This document shows positions 8,093 to 16,560 of a stretch of 64,000 bases of DNA, one piece after another. Source of the DNA: an uncultured Bilophila sp. (GTDB lineage: Bacteria > Desulfobacterota > Desulfovibrionia > Desulfovibrionales > Desulfovibrionaceae); assembly GCA_910585945.1 (NCBI GenBank), contig CAJUHZ010000003.1:1-64000 (forward strand). The letters are read 5' to 3'. A program made the translations under genes and the position numbers. The notes under the pieces are model-generated. The model searched no databases. It was not told where the DNA came from and was given only the letters and a program-made list of their open reading frames with translations. Within the stretch, counting starts at the first letter, position 1. The number at the start of each line of letters is the position of its first letter.

Positions 8093-9415
8093 CTATCGAT
8101 CCGCCTCCGGGTTTGCAACGGGCAGGCGGATCCGGGCCTTCAGCGAGTCGTAGACCGGGGCGCAGCCAAGGCGGCTGGCGAGCAGCGAAGCCAGAAAGGC
8201 GACAAGCGCGGTTCCCGGCAGGCAGGCGACGGTTCCGGACATTTCCAGCACCAGAGCGATTCCGGTCAGGGGCGCGCGCACGCTGGCGGCGAACAGACCG
8301 GCCATGCCGAACACGATAAACGCGTCCGCTCCCGCGGGGTCCATGAGACCGGCCGCCGCAAGCGCTCCGCCGGTCGCGTGACCGGCCAGAGCGCCGATGC
8401 ACAGCAGCGGCATGAGCAGACCGCCCGGCACGTTCCCCATATAGCTGAAAATGGAGAAGGTCATTTTCAGCACAAAGAGCAGCAGGAGCAGGCGCATGGG
8501 GGTGGGCGCGGTCCCCAGGGTAACGATCAGGCCGTCGCCCCCGCCGAGCACCTGAGGAAAGGTGAAGGCCAGCACTCCGGCCACGAGCAGGGCGGGCAGG
8601 GTGCGCAGACCCGTGGGCAGCGGGTTCCGCCTCGCTTCCGCGTCCTTGAAGCGGATCAGAAGGACGTTGTAGGCGACGCCAAGCACGCCGATCAGCCCGC
8701 CGAGAAGGAGCAGCGCCCACCATTGGGAAAACGGCGGCGGCGTGAAGTGCGCAAAAGGAAAAAGCCGCCCCAGGCCGAACAGCCGCGCGGCCACCGTTTG
8801 CGCGGCAAATGCGGCTGTCAGCGCGAAAAGAATGTTGACCGGCGTGAGCCGATTCTTCATTTCCTCAAAAGCAAAAAGAATTCCTGCGACAGGCGCGCCA
8901 AAGGCGGCGGCCAGGCCGGCGGCCGCCCCGCCGATGACCCAGGGACTTTCAGTCGTTTCGGGGTGACGGGCAAAGCTCCCCGCGATCGCGCCCACGGCGC
9001 TTCCCATCTGCACGCAGGGGCCTTCGCGTCCCAGGGAAAGCCCGCCCAGCAGGGCCAGCCAGCTCCCGGCAAACTTGGCCGCCAGCAAGCGGGCCCAGGC
9101 CACGGGCGCAAGGACGATCCGTCCGGCCAGGGTCAGCTCAGTTTGTGGAATGCCGCTTCCCGGAATCAGCGGAACCGCCGCGACAAGACGGCCGATGAGC
9201 GCCGCCACGAGAACAAGAACCAGCCCCCAGAACGGAATGATTGACCAGTGTTCACCCGCCGTGCCGAACCAGTGCAGGAGTTTGGCGGAACTCCAGTTGT
9301 GCACCGTGCGGAAACAGGCGACCACCACGCCGACGCAAAGCCCTGTGACAAGGCCATGCCCGCAGGCGGCGACGGGACCGGGCAGCTTCCCTCCGGGTAG
9401 AACGTCTTTCTCCAT
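8093..9415 (-). CDS. ClC-family chloride channel/transporter
   Basis: A 440-residue polytopic membrane protein of the ClC family. It shows the selectivity-filter motifs in order: GSGIPQTEL, GREGPCVQMG with the gating glutamate, and GNVPGGLLMPLL. FAFEEM retains the internal glutamate used for proton coupling in exchangers, so an H+/Cl- antiporter is more likely than a passive channel. There is no C-terminal CBS pair. The ATG at 9415 has GGAGGAG five bases upstream. Neighbours give no functional clue. Confidence 0.92.
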   Translation of the reverse strand: MEKDVLPGGKLPGPVAACGHGLVTGLCVGVVVACFRTVHNWSSAKLLHWFGTAGEHWSIIPFWGLVLVLVAALIGRLVAAVPLIPGSGIPQTELTLAGRIVLAPVAWARLLAAKFAGSWLALLGGLSLGREGPCVQMGSAVGAIAGSFARHPETTESPWVIGGAAAGLAAAFGAPVAGILFAFEEMKNRLTPVNILFALTAAFAAQTVAARLFGLGRLFPFAHFTPPPFSQWWALLLLGGLIGVLGVAYNVLLIRFKDAEARRNPLPTGLRTLPALLVAGVLAFTFPQVLGGGDGLIVTLGTAPTPMRLLLLLFVLKMTFSIFSYMGNVPGGLLMPLLCIGALAGHATGGALAAAGLMDPAGADAFIVFGMAGLFAASVRAPLTGIALVLEMSGTVACLPGTALVAFLASLLASRLGCAPVYDSLKARIRLPVANPEADR

Positions 9416-9483
9416 ATCTCCTCCAGATTGGAGGCAGGATAGCGCACCGGCGGGAAACGTCCATTATAGGCGTTCCCAGCGGA

Positions 9484-9583
9484 GGCAAACGCTCGGCGGC
9501 CGCGAGAGCGGACGCCCGTGCCGAACAAGCGGGCAAACCGCGTTTTGCCGCGCCTGTCCCGCTCCGTAGGGAAGTGACGGCAA
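9484..9583 (+). repeat. 100-bp repeat, copy 1
   Basis: This 100-base segment is about 95% identical to the reverse complement of 39165-39264. It contains GCGGCCGCGAGAGCGGACGC, the hairpin GGCAAACCGCGTTTTGCC and ends in GAAGTGACGGCAA. It lies upstream of the ClC gene. The inner hairpin resembles the core hairpin of the multi-hairpin elements. Confidence 0.8.
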
Positions 9584-9625
9584 CCCCGCGATTGAAAACG
9601 AATATTTTCGATCGCAAATGTCTGG

Positions 9626-9789
9626 GGTCAGCCCTCATTAAAATGCCGTCCGCAAAAAGCCGTTTTTTCCGGCCGGCAAGGGGCAGACATTGGGCGAAGC
9701 TGTATTGGACATGGTCAATGTTGGTCCTGCAACGCCGCCGGATGTAAAAAGGCGGCTATGCGGCAGGCGGGTTCATGGGGGCTGATCCC
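9626..9789 (-). repeat. GGGTCAGCCCTCAT inverted-repeat element, inside holB 3' end
   Basis: This element is the reverse complement of the one at 50931-51105 along nearly its whole length, starting GGGTCAGCCCTCATTAAAAT and ending GGGGGCTGATCCC. No transposase is present, so it is MITE-like. Its right end overlaps the last 11 codons and stop of holB (9756-9789). Confidence 0.82.
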
Positions 9790-10676
9790 AGCACATGCAG
9801 GCGGATCGCCAGCCGGTCCAGAACAAGCGCGGGGCTGACCAGGGCATCGACGGACGCCTGGCTTTCGGCCAGAATGTCGCCTGCTTCCAGGCGAAGCAGA
9901 TCGGGAAGTCGCGCCAGATGGTGGGCAAGGGTTCCGGGCGTGCACGGCGCGCGTCGGGCAAGGACGTCGGCCAGCGTTTTTTGCGTCAGCGCGATCACGC
10001 GGCGGGCCAGGGGCGCATCCACCGCGCCCTTGCGCGAAGTCAGGGCGAACCATCCCTGACCGGTAGCCGCGAAGCGGGCCAGGGCGGCTTCCCATTCACG
10101 CAGTTCCGGCGCGAGCGGGGCGGAGGCGTTCCAGGGCAGGGTCAGCGTCCAGCCGCGTGAAACAAGCGTGGGGAGCAGGCGTTGCCGTTGCGGCGCGAGG
10201 AGCAGAAAGCAAACGTCGGGCTTGGGTTCTTCCAGCGACTTGAGCAGGGCGTTGGCGGCTTCCGTGCCGAGCGCCTGGGCTTCGGCAAAAATGACGACGC
10301 GCCTGCCTTCCCCGCGCGGCGGCTCGCCCAGGACGACGCGAAGTTCGCGCACGCTTTCGATTTTGATGCTTCCTTCCCGTCCGTCCAGAAAAAAGAGATC
10401 CTTGAAGACGCCGGCCCCGATTTGCAGACAGGACGGGCATTCAAGACAGGGGCGCTCGCCCTCCGCCCGGCAGTTGAGGCGCGCCGCCTGCCACAGGGCC
10501 ACGCTTGCGCGTTCGCTCGCCGTGCCGCCTTCCAGAATCAGCACTTGCGGGGGATCGTCCGCGATGCGGTCGAGGGTTTCCCGCAGGCGCGCCTGTCGCG
10601 GCGTCAGCGCTTCGGTGAACGCCTCCCGCGCCTGTTCCCGTGTGGGGAGTTCCGGTTCCGTTGGTTTTGCAGCCAT
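9756..10676 (-). CDS. holB: DNA polymerase III delta' subunit
   Basis: Clamp-loader delta' subunit, 306 residues. It has the zinc ribbon CLECPSC after a preceding cysteine, the sensor-like IFAEAQALGTEAANALLKSL, LEEPKPDVCFLLLA and TLVSRG segments, all typical of DnaX/HolB AAA+ proteins. The P-loop is degenerate (GGTASERASVA), as expected for delta', which does not hydrolyse ATP. The final residues SAPMNPPAA and the stop are encoded by the end of a repeat element, so the natural C-terminus has been replaced. The gene is 30 bases downstream of the NFACT gene on the same strand. Confidence 0.88.
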   Translation of the reverse strand: MAAKPTEPELPTREQAREAFTEALTPRQARLRETLDRIADDPPQVLILEGGTASERASVALWQAARLNCRAEGERPCLECPSCLQIGAGVFKDLFFLDGREGSIKIESVRELRVVLGEPPRGEGRRVVIFAEAQALGTEAANALLKSLEEPKPDVCFLLLAPQRQRLLPTLVSRGWTLTLPWNASAPLAPELREWEAALARFAATGQGWFALTSRKGAVDAPLARRVIALTQKTLADVLARRAPCTPGTLAHHLARLPDLLRLEAGDILAESQASVDALVSPALVLDRLAIRLHVLGSAPMNPPAA

Positions 10677-10706
10677 GACAGTCCTGCCTCTTGTCGCCCA
10701 AACCGT

Positions 10707-12449
10707 TCACATGCCGACGGCAAGGCGTTTTTCCAGATCCGGGGCGGGGCTGACCAACAGCCCTTCCTCATATCTGTCCACGCGCGTTTCTCCGGCGCGG
10801 CCGCCCCGCAGGGGGTGAACGTGACCGGCCAGGGCGCGCACCACGTCCACGGGGCTTTCATCCTTTTTCCAGCTTTTGAGAATGGCCAGGGAGCCGGCTT
10901 CCTGAAGCGTGGCGGCGGGGATTTCCTGCCCGGCATGATCCCGGCGAACAATCACATGCGCGCCGGGGCCGCCGCCCACATGCAACCAGAGATCGTGCGG
11001 GGCCGCCAGCTTGAGCACGGCGGCATTGCCGGCGGCGTCACGGCCGCGAAGGATGAGAAAGCCGTCGGAACTCCGGAAGAGCTGGACGTTTTTCGGCCAG
11101 TCCCGCCCCCCATTCCGCCCGTGTCGGCGGGCGCTCTCTGTTCCCGGCGAGAGCGTCCGGGGCGTCCGGGGCCTTCCGGACGCGCTGACGCCGGCTCCGG
11201 ATCGGGCTGGCTTGCGTGTCCCTTCAAGCCCGGCGCGCGCACGCACGGCCGCCTGCTCGGCCTGTTCGAGTTCGGCGGCCACGCTTTCCCGCCGTCCGGC
11301 GAGCATGGCAAGGCCGCGTTTGCCCCGGCGCGCCGTATGGAAGAGCGCGGCCATATTCTCCCGCACGGTCAGGCGAGGGTTCAGGACGATCCGGCGGCCC
11401 TGATTCGCATCGGGCCTTTCCGTGCCGCGCGCGTCCGGGACATGCAACTCCGGGGCGCCCATCTCCGGCGCAGGCGTTTCCGGGGCGGAGAGCGCCGGGG
11501 GCAGGAGCACGGCGGCCTGTTTTTCATCCGGGCCAAACAGGTAGAGACAGGTCTGGAGGGCCAGGGCGTCGTCTCCGGCCGCCTGCATTCGGCTCAGGCG
11601 GGCTTCTTCATCGTCAAGTTTGGCAAGCAGGCGTCTCAGTCGCGCGGCTTCAGCCAGATGGGGACGGGCGCGCTCCGCGCCCGCGCGATCGGCCAGATCG
11701 CGCAGGACGCGGCGTTCGCCGGCCAGGGCCGCCGCTTCGAGGGCGTTTTCCAGCACGCGTTCGTTCAGATTTCCGCCGGGGGCGGGTCGCTTGCGCCGCA
11801 CCTCCTCAGGCAGGGGCCAGGCGAAAAGTTCGCGCCTGCCGGCTTCGTCTTCATAAAGGAAGAGATCGCCGCCGCCGGCTTCCAGATCAAGCAGCAATGC
11901 GGCCTGTTCTTCTGGCGGAAGCGATGCGAGCGTCCGGCGCAGGGCAGGCGTGAGCACTGGCCAGTTCCGCCAGTCTTCCCCTTGCGCGGCGCGCGCCTGT
12001 TCGGGGGACGGCCAGCGGGGCGGCGGGGGATCGTCCGGCGCGCGGCGCAGCAGCCGCACGCCTTCCCGCAGATCAAGGCAGAGCCACAGCCCGCCGCATT
12101 CTCCCTGTTCCGAATCCGGAATGCGCTCTTGCCCCGATGAGGGAAAATGCAGGTACAGACGTCGTTCCACCCAATCGTCGAAAGCGGCGATCACACGCCG
12201 GCCAGCGAGGTGCTTGCGCAGAAACATGACGGAAGCGGGCGGCTGGCTTCCGTCGGAAATCTTGTGATCGGCAAGAAAGAGGAAGGGGGTCTTGCGCCCA
12301 GCCTTCAAAAAGAGGTAACGCTTGCGGCCATGCCCGTACAGGGTGAAGACAGTGACGTCCGCCCCGGGCTGGTGGATTTTTTCCAGCCGGCAACCGGTGA
12401 GCGCCGGCGTCAGCTCCGCACAGATCCGGCGAAAAACATGACAATCCAT
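10707..12449 (-). CDS. NFACT-family (RqcH/Rqc2-like) protein
   Basis: A 580-residue protein with an NFACT-N domain at the start (MDCHVFRRICAELTPALTG, then KISDGSQPPASVMFLRKHL), a long charged coiled-coil middle, and an NFACT-R RNA-binding domain near the C-terminus (PHDLWLHVGGGPGAHVIVR at about 478-496). Bacterial relatives bind stalled 50S-peptidyl-tRNA and add alanine tails in ribosome quality control; some Gram-positive members are known as fibronectin-binding proteins. In place of a clear DR motif the N-domain has DDWVERRLYLHF, so the tailing function is not certain. The ATG at 12449 is used. Confidence 0.85.
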   Translation of the reverse strand: MDCHVFRRICAELTPALTGCRLEKIHQPGADVTVFTLYGHGRKRYLFLKAGRKTPFLFLADHKISDGSQPPASVMFLRKHLAGRRVIAAFDDWVERRLYLHFPSSGQERIPDSEQGECGGLWLCLDLREGVRLLRRAPDDPPPPRWPSPEQARAAQGEDWRNWPVLTPALRRTLASLPPEEQAALLLDLEAGGGDLFLYEDEAGRRELFAWPLPEEVRRKRPAPGGNLNERVLENALEAAALAGERRVLRDLADRAGAERARPHLAEAARLRRLLAKLDDEEARLSRMQAAGDDALALQTCLYLFGPDEKQAAVLLPPALSAPETPAPEMGAPELHVPDARGTERPDANQGRRIVLNPRLTVRENMAALFHTARRGKRGLAMLAGRRESVAAELEQAEQAAVRARAGLEGTRKPARSGAGVSASGRPRTPRTLSPGTESARRHGRNGGRDWPKNVQLFRSSDGFLILRGRDAAGNAAVLKLAAPHDLWLHVGGGPGAHVIVRRDHAGQEIPAATLQEAGSLAILKSWKKDESPVDVVRALAGHVHPLRGGRAGETRVDRYEEGLLVSPAPDLEKRLAVGM

Positions 12450-12497
12450 GGAGTATGCTCCGGCCGCGGCCCGGCTGTGCCGGGAGAGGTTCTGATG

Positions 12498-12518
12498 AAA
12501 AAAGCCCCTTGCGGGGCT
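12498..12518 (-). terminator. Intrinsic terminator of dksA
   Basis: On the minus strand AGCCCC-gcaa-GGGGCT is followed directly by six Ts, ten bases beyond the dksA stop. This is a classic intrinsic terminator and separates dksA from the NFACT gene. Confidence 0.93.
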
Positions 12519-12527
12519 GGTTCGCGC

Positions 12528-12890
12528 TTATTCGCCGCGGATGGTTTCGCCTTCTTCCTGGCGGCTTTTGCAGTTGATGCACAGCTTGGTCACAGGGCGG
12601 GCCTTGAGGCGGGGGATGCTGATCTCTTCGCCGCAATCTTCGCAAATGCCGTAGGTGCCGTCCTCAATACGCTGAATGGCGGCCTGGATTTTCCGGATGA
12701 GCCGCCGCTCCCGATCGCGCAGACGCAAGGTGAATGAGCGATCCGACTCGGCGGAGGCGCGATCGGCCGGGTCCGCGAACAGTTCGTTGCTGTCGGTCAG
12801 ATCTTCAAGGGTGGAATCGCCTTTATGTTGTGCTTCTTCCAGCATCCTGGTCAGCAGGGTGCGGAAGTACTCGACATCTTTTTGATCCAA
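12528..12890 (-). CDS. dksA: DksA/TraR-family RNA polymerase-binding factor
   Basis: A 120-residue DksA: coiled coil at residues 1-80 (DQKDVEYFRTLLTRMLEEAQ onward), acidic tip region ADPADRAS, and a four-cysteine zinc finger (CEDCG ... CINC) at the C-terminus. DksA inserts into the RNA polymerase secondary channel and mediates the ppGpp response. No ATG fits: the start is the TTG at 12888-12890 with GGAGG six bases upstream, which gives the family's normal N-terminus. A much longer open frame from 13247 has no support. A strong terminator follows. Confidence 0.94.
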   Translation of the reverse strand: MDQKDVEYFRTLLTRMLEEAQHKGDSTLEDLTDSNELFADPADRASAESDRSFTLRLRDRERRLIRKIQAAIQRIEDGTYGICEDCGEEISIPRLKARPVTKLCINCKSRQEEGETIRGE

Positions 12891-13144
12891 GTGGGCCTCC
12901 TCTCGGTTCGCGGCGGGGCAGGACTGCCCGCCTTCGGAGAACCGCTCCTGTAGAGTATGATACAGTGCTCCCGTATATGGGAAAAAAAGCCGCCCGTAAA
13001 GTCCCTGAGAGGCTGAAGGAGCACCAATTCTCATGTCTGCCCCGGGAGATTTTTCGCCCGGTTTTCCGGATGCCGCGGGGAGCCTGGCTTCCCCTCCGGG
13101 GCGTGTGCGCGGCTCTTCCGTTCGGCCGGCAATTGGCCTACACT

Positions 13145-13300
13145 GGGGGTGGCCCTCATGAGAACGCTGTCCGCGAAAAGCCGACATTTTTCGGCCTGCT
13201 CGGTCAGGCAACGGGCGAAGCCGCCGGACATGCGGTTTGCCTGGCAAGGCCGCCCGAAGCGCGGGGGCAGACTTGCGGCAGCAGGGGGAATGGAGGCCGC
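13145..13300 (-). repeat. Diverged copy of the GGGTCAGCCCTCAT element
   Basis: It starts GGGTGGCCCTCATGAGAACGC and retains GTCCGCGAAAAGCCG, TTTTTCGGCC and GGGCGAAGC in the order of the 9626 element, but the second half is hard to align. It lies next to the multi-hairpin element at 13302, so the dksA-glnN gap is largely made of repeats. Confidence 0.5.
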
Positions 13301-13301
13301 C

Positions 13302-13445
13302 CTAGTGTCTAATTGCAAAAATTCTGCGCAGAATTTTTGCAGGATCGTTCGCGAAAAAACGTGGTTTTTCGCTCACTCACGGCGGCTACGCCGCCGCAAA
13401 ACCCTTACGGGTTTTGTAGTGTCTACTTTTGCAAGTAGACACTAG
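13302..13445 (-). repeat. Multi-hairpin element, type CTAGTGTCTA, upstream of glnN
   Basis: Nearly identical to the 6332-6487 copy, bounded by CTAG at both ends and with all five hairpins. Read in the element's forward sense it is on the minus strand. It ends only 32 bases before the glnN start codon, so the glnN promoter must lie within or beyond it, or the element itself provides it. Confidence 0.9.
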
Positions 13446-13477
13446 GTGTTCCCGAAACTTTTTGAAGGAGATTCTGC

Positions 13478-15682
13478 ATGAGCGGAAGCAACGCCCGCAG
13501 CAATGCGATTCAGGCCATCACAAGTTACAAGTCCGAACCCGCACCTCTCAATTTCGCCGGCGCCAGACCCACCGAAATCTATGGGTGCAACGTGTTCAGC
13601 GACAAGGTGATGAAGGAGCGGCTGCCCCGCGTCGTGTACCGTTCCCTCCGGGAAACCATCGAACGGGGGCGGCATCTTGATCCTTCCCTCGCGGACATTG
13701 TGGCCTCGGCCATGAAGGATTGGGCCATTGAAAAGGGCGCGACGCACTTCACCCATGTGTTTTACCCCCTGACCGGTCTGTCGGCGGAAAAGCACGACAG
13801 CTTTCTCAGCCCTGACGGCAGCGGCGGCGTGATCACCGAATTCAGCGGAAAAATGCTCAGCCAGGGCGAGTCGGACGCCTCCAGTTTCCCTTCCGGCGGC
13901 TTGCGCAGCACTTTCGAGGCGCGGGGCTACACCGCCTGGGACGTGACAAGCCCGGCCTATCTCATGGAATACACGAGCGGCATTGTGCTGTGCATCCCCA
14001 CGGCCTTTCTTTCCTGGACGGGGGTGGCGCTTGACCGCAAGACCCCGCTTCTGCGTTCCAATCAGGCGCTGAACAGGCAGGCCAGCCGCATCCTGCGTCT
14101 TTTCGACAAGAAGACGGATTTGCCCATCGTCTCTTTTGCCGGGCTGGAGCAGGAATTTTTTCTCATCGATCGCAATTTTGTCTTTGGCCGGCCGGATCTG
14201 CTCATTGCCGGGCGCACGCTGTTCGGAGCCAAGCCGGCCAAGGGGCAGGAGTTCGAGGATCAGTATTATGGCGTGATGCCGCGGCGCGTGCTGAGTTGCC
14301 TGAGCGAGACCGAGCTTGAACTGTACAAGCTCGGCATTCCCGTGCGAACCCGGCATAACGAAGTCGCTCCCAGCCAGTACGAGATCGCGCCGGTGTTCGA
14401 GGCGGGCAACCTTGCCATTGACCACAACCAGCTTATGATGACGGTGCTGCGCAATGTGTCCAAACGGCACGGCCTGACCTGTCTGCTCCATGAAAAACCG
14501 TTCCTCGGCATCAACGGATCCGGCAAGCATCTCAATTACTCCATCGGCAACGCCGAAGTGGGGAGCCTGTTCGACCCTGGCGACACGCCGCACGAGAACG
14601 CCATGTTTCTCGTTTTTCTGGTGGCGGCCATTCGCGGCCTGCACAAGTACGGGGGGCTGCTCCGGGCCACGGCCGCGGCGGCGTCCAACGATCACCGGCT
14701 GGGCGCCAATGAGGCCCCGCCCGCAATCATGTCCATGTTCCTTGGCGATCAGCTTGCGGATGTTCTGGAACAGATTCGCATCGGCAAGGTGCACGGTTCC
14801 AGGGGCAAACGGCTGATGAACGTCGGCGTGGACACGCTCCCGCCCCTGCCAGCCGATCCGGGCGATCGCAACCGCACCAGCCCCTTTGCCTTCACCGGCA
14901 ACCGTTTTGAATTTCGGGCGCTCGGATCGAGCATGCCCGCCTCGGCCACCCAGGCGGTGCTCAACACCATCATGGCCGATTCGCTTGATTTCGCGGCCAC
15001 GCGGCTGGAGCGTCTCACCGAGGGTGATCCGGGCAAACGCAACGCCGCCGTGCATACCCTGATCCAGGAGATTATGGAGGAACACAGCGCCGTCATCTTC
15101 AATGGCGACGGCTATTCCGAAGTCTGGCATCAGGAAGCCGAGCGCCGCGGCCTGCCCAACTACCGCACCACGCCCGAAGCCCTCATGGCCTATACCAGCC
15201 CCGACGCCATAGACCTGTACGGGCGGTACAATGTCCTGTCCCGCACGGAACTCAAGGCGCGGCAGGAAATCTACATCGAGCAGTACTGCAAGACGATCCG
15301 CACCGAGGCGAACCTGGTCATCCGCATGGCCCGAACCATCGTCTACCCGGCCGGGCTTCGCTATCAGCGCGAACTGGCGGGCGTCTGCCTCGACATGTGC
15401 GCCATCAACAAGGAACTGAACCGCCCGAATCGGGAGCCGGACACGGCCTTGCTGGATCAGGTGGAAAGTCTGCTTGCGGCCTTGCGCAAGGCTGTCGACG
15501 GTCTGGAATCCGTGCTGGAAAACGGGGAGTACGCCAACAGCGTGCAGGAAGCCCATCATTACAGGGTGGAAGTGCTCCCGCGCATGGAGGAGGTTCGCGC
15601 TCTGGCCGACAGCCTGGAAACCCTGACCCCCGAAGATCTCTGGCCCCTGCCCAGTTATCAGGAGATGCTGTTCATCAAGTAG
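13478..15682 (+). CDS. glnN: Glutamine synthetase, type III
   Basis: A 734-residue GSIII enzyme, the large form that makes glutamine from glutamate, ammonia and ATP. Diagnostic segments are the N-terminal NFAGARPTEIYGCNVFSD, THFTHVFYPLTG followed by SAEKHDSF, catalytic GLEQEFFLIDR, RTRHNEVAPSQYEIAPVFE, and GSGKHLNYSIG with the active-site residues. GSIII is known from Bacteroides, cyanobacteria and some sulfate reducers. The ATG at 13478 has GAAGGAG seven bases upstream. A repeat element is 32 bases upstream, and the TAG stop at 15680-15682 is the first part of another. No GlnB or nitrogen regulator is nearby. Confidence 0.96.
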   Translation: MSGSNARSNAIQAITSYKSEPAPLNFAGARPTEIYGCNVFSDKVMKERLPRVVYRSLRETIERGRHLDPSLADIVASAMKDWAIEKGATHFTHVFYPLTGLSAEKHDSFLSPDGSGGVITEFSGKMLSQGESDASSFPSGGLRSTFEARGYTAWDVTSPAYLMEYTSGIVLCIPTAFLSWTGVALDRKTPLLRSNQALNRQASRILRLFDKKTDLPIVSFAGLEQEFFLIDRNFVFGRPDLLIAGRTLFGAKPAKGQEFEDQYYGVMPRRVLSCLSETELELYKLGIPVRTRHNEVAPSQYEIAPVFEAGNLAIDHNQLMMTVLRNVSKRHGLTCLLHEKPFLGINGSGKHLNYSIGNAEVGSLFDPGDTPHENAMFLVFLVAAIRGLHKYGGLLRATAAAASNDHRLGANEAPPAIMSMFLGDQLADVLEQIRIGKVHGSRGKRLMNVGVDTLPPLPADPGDRNRTSPFAFTGNRFEFRALGSSMPASATQAVLNTIMADSLDFAATRLERLTEGDPGKRNAAVHTLIQEIMEEHSAVIFNGDGYSEVWHQEAERRGLPNYRTTPEALMAYTSPDAIDLYGRYNVLSRTELKARQEIYIEQYCKTIRTEANLVIRMARTIVYPAGLRYQRELAGVCLDMCAINKELNRPNREPDTALLDQVESLLAALRKAVDGLESVLENGEYANSVQEAHHYRVEVLPRMEEVRALADSLETLTPEDLWPLPSYQEMLFIK

Positions 15683-15831
15683 AAGTCATTTCATAATTCC
15701 CATGAAATGACTTTTCACGCCGGACGGGAGTCTGGCGCGGCCGAAAAGCGCCGTGAATGAAGCCCAAAAGACGTTTTTTGGCGAATGCTCTTCATCGTTC
15801 AGCCCCAGGGCTGGACGATGAAATGAGTTGT
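15681..15831 (+). repeat. Multi-hairpin element, type AGAAGTCATTTCAT
   Basis: Second copy of the 6159-6309 type. The five stems are in the same order but their sequences differ: H2 is CGCCGGAC-ggga-GTCTGGCG and H5 is CATCGT-T-CAGCCC / GGGCTG-G-ACGATG, where paired bases have changed together. The left end overlaps the TAG stop of glnN, in the same orientation as the gene. Confidence 0.85.
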
Positions 15832-15879
15832 AGAAAGGTGAACTGTGCCCCTGAGGGGAAGAGCAATAAAGGAGGCCGT

Positions 15880-16446
15880 ATGCCCGCAATCTCGTTTGAT
15901 ACGCTGGCCTATGCGAAAGAAGTGGAAGGCGCCGGTTTCACCAGACAGCAGGCGGAAGCTTTTGCTTTGGCGCAAAAAAGACTTTTTCATGAGGTCATGT
16001 CCACAAGCGAACTGGCGACAAAGCTCGATCTGAACGATGTGCATACGGGGCTGAGTACTGAAATTCAGGACGTGCGCACGGAACTGAAGACCGAAATCCA
16101 GAACGTTCGCACGGAATTAAAGACTGAAATTCAGGAAGTACGCACCGAACTGAAGACTGAGATCCAGAACGTTCGCACGGAATTAAAGACTGAAATTCAG
16201 GAAGTGCGCACCGAACTGAAGACTGAGATCCAGGACGTGCGTCTTGAAACCGAAAAGCTGCGCACGGATCTGAAAGCCGAGATCCAGGACGTTCGCCTTG
16301 AAACCGAAAAGCTGCGCACGGATCTCACGGAAAAGATGGAAGCCAACAAGCACGAAATCCTTAAGTGGATGCTGGGCACGGTTGTTGCGCAAACCGCGCT
16401 TATTGTCGCCGTCATCGGTGTGGCGATCGCGCTTGTGGTCAAATAG
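15880..16446 (+). CDS. Coiled-coil membrane-anchored protein with 11-residue repeats (DUF1640-like)
   Basis: A 188-residue protein. Residues 1-45 (FDTLAYAKEVEGAGFTRQQA, then EAFALAQKRL) match the opening of the CCDC90/DUF1640 family, which is tail-anchored. The middle has five tandem 11-residue units of the form EIQ-D/N/E-VRTELKT followed by two 18-residue units EIQDVRLETEKLRTDLKA, a right-handed or hendecad coiled coil. The C-terminus is a single membrane helix (MLGTVVAQTALIVAVIGVAI). The ATG at 15880 follows GGAGG by four bases; the longer frame upstream runs into a repeat. Function is unknown. At DNA level two 66-base blocks are nearly identical, so the repeat number is likely to vary. Confidence 0.85.
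   Translation: MPAISFDTLAYAKEVEGAGFTRQQAEAFALAQKRLFHEVMSTSELATKLDLNDVHTGLSTEIQDVRTELKTEIQNVRTELKTEIQEVRTELKTEIQNVRTELKTEIQEVRTELKTEIQDVRLETEKLRTDLKAEIQDVRLETEKLRTDLTEKMEANKHEILKWMLGTVVAQTALIVAVIGVAIALVVK
16062..16340 (+). repeat. In-frame tandem repeats, 33-bp and 54-bp units
   Basis: Five 33-base units are followed by two 54-base units inside the coiled-coil gene. Units 2-3 and 4-5 form two 66-base blocks that differ at only two positions, evidence of recent duplication. All unit lengths are multiples of three, so the frame is kept. Confidence 0.9.
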
Positions 16447-16507
16447 TTCGCAACGAATCGGGGCAGTTCCGGTTGCTGTTCAGAAATGCTCCGATCGTTT
16501 CTTCCAT

Positions 16508-16544
16508 GCAGAAAGGCCGCGGGAAAATACCGCGGCCTTTCTGC
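16508..16544. terminator. Bidirectional terminator between the coiled-coil gene and secG
   Basis: A 15-base perfect stem (GCAGAAAGGCCGCGG and its complement) with a short A-rich loop lies between the convergent genes. The arms start and end in AAAGG/CCTTT, giving a T-containing tail in both directions, so it probably serves both. Confidence 0.85.
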
Positions 16545-16560
16545 AATATGCTGATGCGGC

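Noticed and set aside
12891..13247. N-terminal extension of dksA by about 120 residues
   Set aside because: The extension is not conserved in character, runs into a degenerate repeat, and the TTG at 12890 has an excellent ribosome-binding site.
16062..16340. CRISPR-like array
   Set aside because: The regular repeats are in frame, have no variable spacers and encode a coiled coil.
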